Under the pieces are notes generated by a model that did not search any database, was not told where the DNA came from, and was given only the letters and a program-made list of their open reading frames with translations. This document shows positions 62,682 to 64,000 of a DNA stretch of 64,000 nucleotides, piece after piece. The stretch covers positions 1,259,501 to 1,323,500 of the forward strand of contig JAWDGP010006684.1 of the NCBI GenBank assembly GCA_033675545.1, given 5' to 3'. How positions within the stretch are numbered: the first letter of the stretch is position 1; each line of letters opens with the position of its first letter. Origin of the DNA: Elysia crispata. Taxonomy: Eukaryota; Mollusca; Gastropoda; Plakobranchidae. Made by a program: the position numbers and the translations under genes.

Positions 62682-63652
62682 AAATTCTAATTTGTCTATC
62701 TCTATAAATAGAACAATTTCAATATGGCCACCGGGGAATCTAATTTTTCGAGCTTATCAAGTAGCATTAATCAATATGGCCGCAGTGAAATCAATTTCTA
62801 ATTTTCTGTCTCTATAAAAAGTATAATTTCGATATGGCCGCCGGTTAATTTTACTTTTTCTATCTCTATAAATAGCATTACTTCTTTATGGCCGCCGGTT
62901 AATTCTATTTCTTCCATCTCTGTAAATAGCATAATTTCAATATGGCTGCAGGTTAAATCTATTTTTTCCATCTCCTTAAATAGTATAATTTCAATATGGC
63001 CGCAGGTGAATTCAAAATTTTCGACCTCTATAAATAGCATAATTCCAGTATGGCCGCCGGTTAATTCTAATTTGACGATCTCTATGAATAGCATAATTTC
63101 AATATGGCCGATAATTAATTCTATTTGTTCCATCTCTATATATAGCACAATTTCAATATGGCCACCGGGGAATACTAAATTTTCCATCTCTATAAATGGT
63201 GTAATTTCAATATGGCCGCCGGGAAATTCTAAATTTCCGACCTCTATAAACAGCATAATTCAAAAATTGCCGCCGGTTAATTCTAATTTGACGATCTCTA
63301 TAAATAGCATAATTCTAATATGGCCGACGGTTAATTCTATTTTTTCCATCTCTATAAATAGTATAATTCCAATATGGCCGCCGGGGGGTTTTAAATTTTC
63401 GACCCCTATAAATAGCATAATTTCAATATTGCCGACGGTTAATTCTATTTTTTCCATCTCTATAAATAGAATAATTTCAATATGGCCGCCGGGAAATTCT
63501 AGATTTTCGACCTCTATAAATAGCATAATTCTAATATGGCCGACTGTTAATTCTAATTTGACGATCTCTATAAATAGTATAATTTCAATATGGCCGCAGG
63601 TTAAATCTATTTCTTCCATATCTATAAATAGCATAATTCCAATATGGCCAAT
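62682..63652. repeat. 54-bp minisatellite, about 18 diverged copies
   Basis: Each unit reads roughly TCTATAAATAGCATAATTTC, AATATGGCCGCCGG, TTAATTCTA and TTTTTCCATC. The period is 54 bp, and indels are rare enough to leave frames open on both strands (a 225-residue ORF on plus; 152- and 124-residue ORFs on minus). Copies differ by substitutions of roughly 10-25 percent, so the array is old. The ORFs have no other sign of being genes. Confidence 0.95.
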
Positions 63653-63878
63653 TTTAAACTTAAATAAGAAGTTAAAGAAATAGGGCGGAAAACGGCAAGC
63701 AGTGCTGTATTACCTGGCATATCGACGGCTGAGACTACAGCAATTACACTTTAAAAAGAAAAGACAAGCAGAACACGGCATGTTTTTTTTTTATATAAGA
63801 GACTCATAGCTAATGCTGAGAGCATTAAATTTTACTAACAAATAGAAAAGAGAGCTGGTGAACAGATAGACGGTACAT

Positions 63879-63892
<14 letters not shown>

Positions 63893-63937
<45 letters not shown>
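63893..63937. repeat. (AG)n microsatellite
   Basis: Perfect AG run of about 45 bp near the window end. Confidence 0.95.
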
Positions 63938-63939
<2 letters not shown>

Positions 63940-64000
63940 AAAGAGGGTTTCCTTCCCTACACTAATCTAAAAGAATTACCCCAGCTTTGTAGCGACAGAA

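Overview
This window is animal nuclear DNA. It is AT-rich, dominated by introns, and carries one large multi-exon gene, a Tc1/mariner element and many simple repeats (CT, TA, AAT, AG). The protein sequence, the intron load and the frequent AGATCTAG-type words fit an invertebrate, most likely a lophotrochozoan such as a mollusc. I cannot name the species from the sequence alone.

About 6.1-54.8 kb (possibly to 57.7 kb) on the minus strand is one gene, the orthologue of UNC79, the HEAT/ARM-repeat auxiliary subunit of the NALCN sodium-leak channel complex. I traced 51 well-supported coding exons from splice sites, reading phase and similarity to the human protein as I remember it. I also propose a very short start exon (57669-57675). 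Every junction keeps the frame. The sum is 7350 nt, a protein of about 2449 residues, close to the vertebrate length. The N-terminus (high coordinates) and C-terminus (stop at 6149) are both present, so the coding region appears complete apart from the uncertain start codon. Two optional exons are proposed: an in-frame 24-nt microexon (33790-33813) and a 55-nt 'poison' exon (24776-24830).

Inside the introns are an apparently intact 1.38-kb mariner element (18296-19677, DD34D transposase, TA target duplication), a tRNA-like segment flanked by two 140-bp direct repeats (41385-41958), a GC-richer patch with nuclear-receptor-like half-sites (about 42340-42450) and several tandem duplications and G/C runs.

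Upstream of the gene (about 57-64 kb) there is no confirmed gene, but this is the richest accessory region. The best find is a complete type I hammerhead self-cleaving ribozyme on the plus strand (59894-59960), with all core nucleotides, three helices and a GUC cleavage site. It lies just downstream of a roughly 100-bp tandem repeat, and a diverged partial copy of the DNA leading into it lies 2.3 kb away. The region also holds a 580-bp element with 51-bp inverted ends (58731-59310), a broken plus-strand coding remnant (62160-62640), and an 18-unit, 54-bp minisatellite (62682-63652) open on both strands, whose units carry MEF2-like and YY1-like words. The 1-6148 side is the 3' flank or 3'UTR of UNC79, with no recognisable gene.
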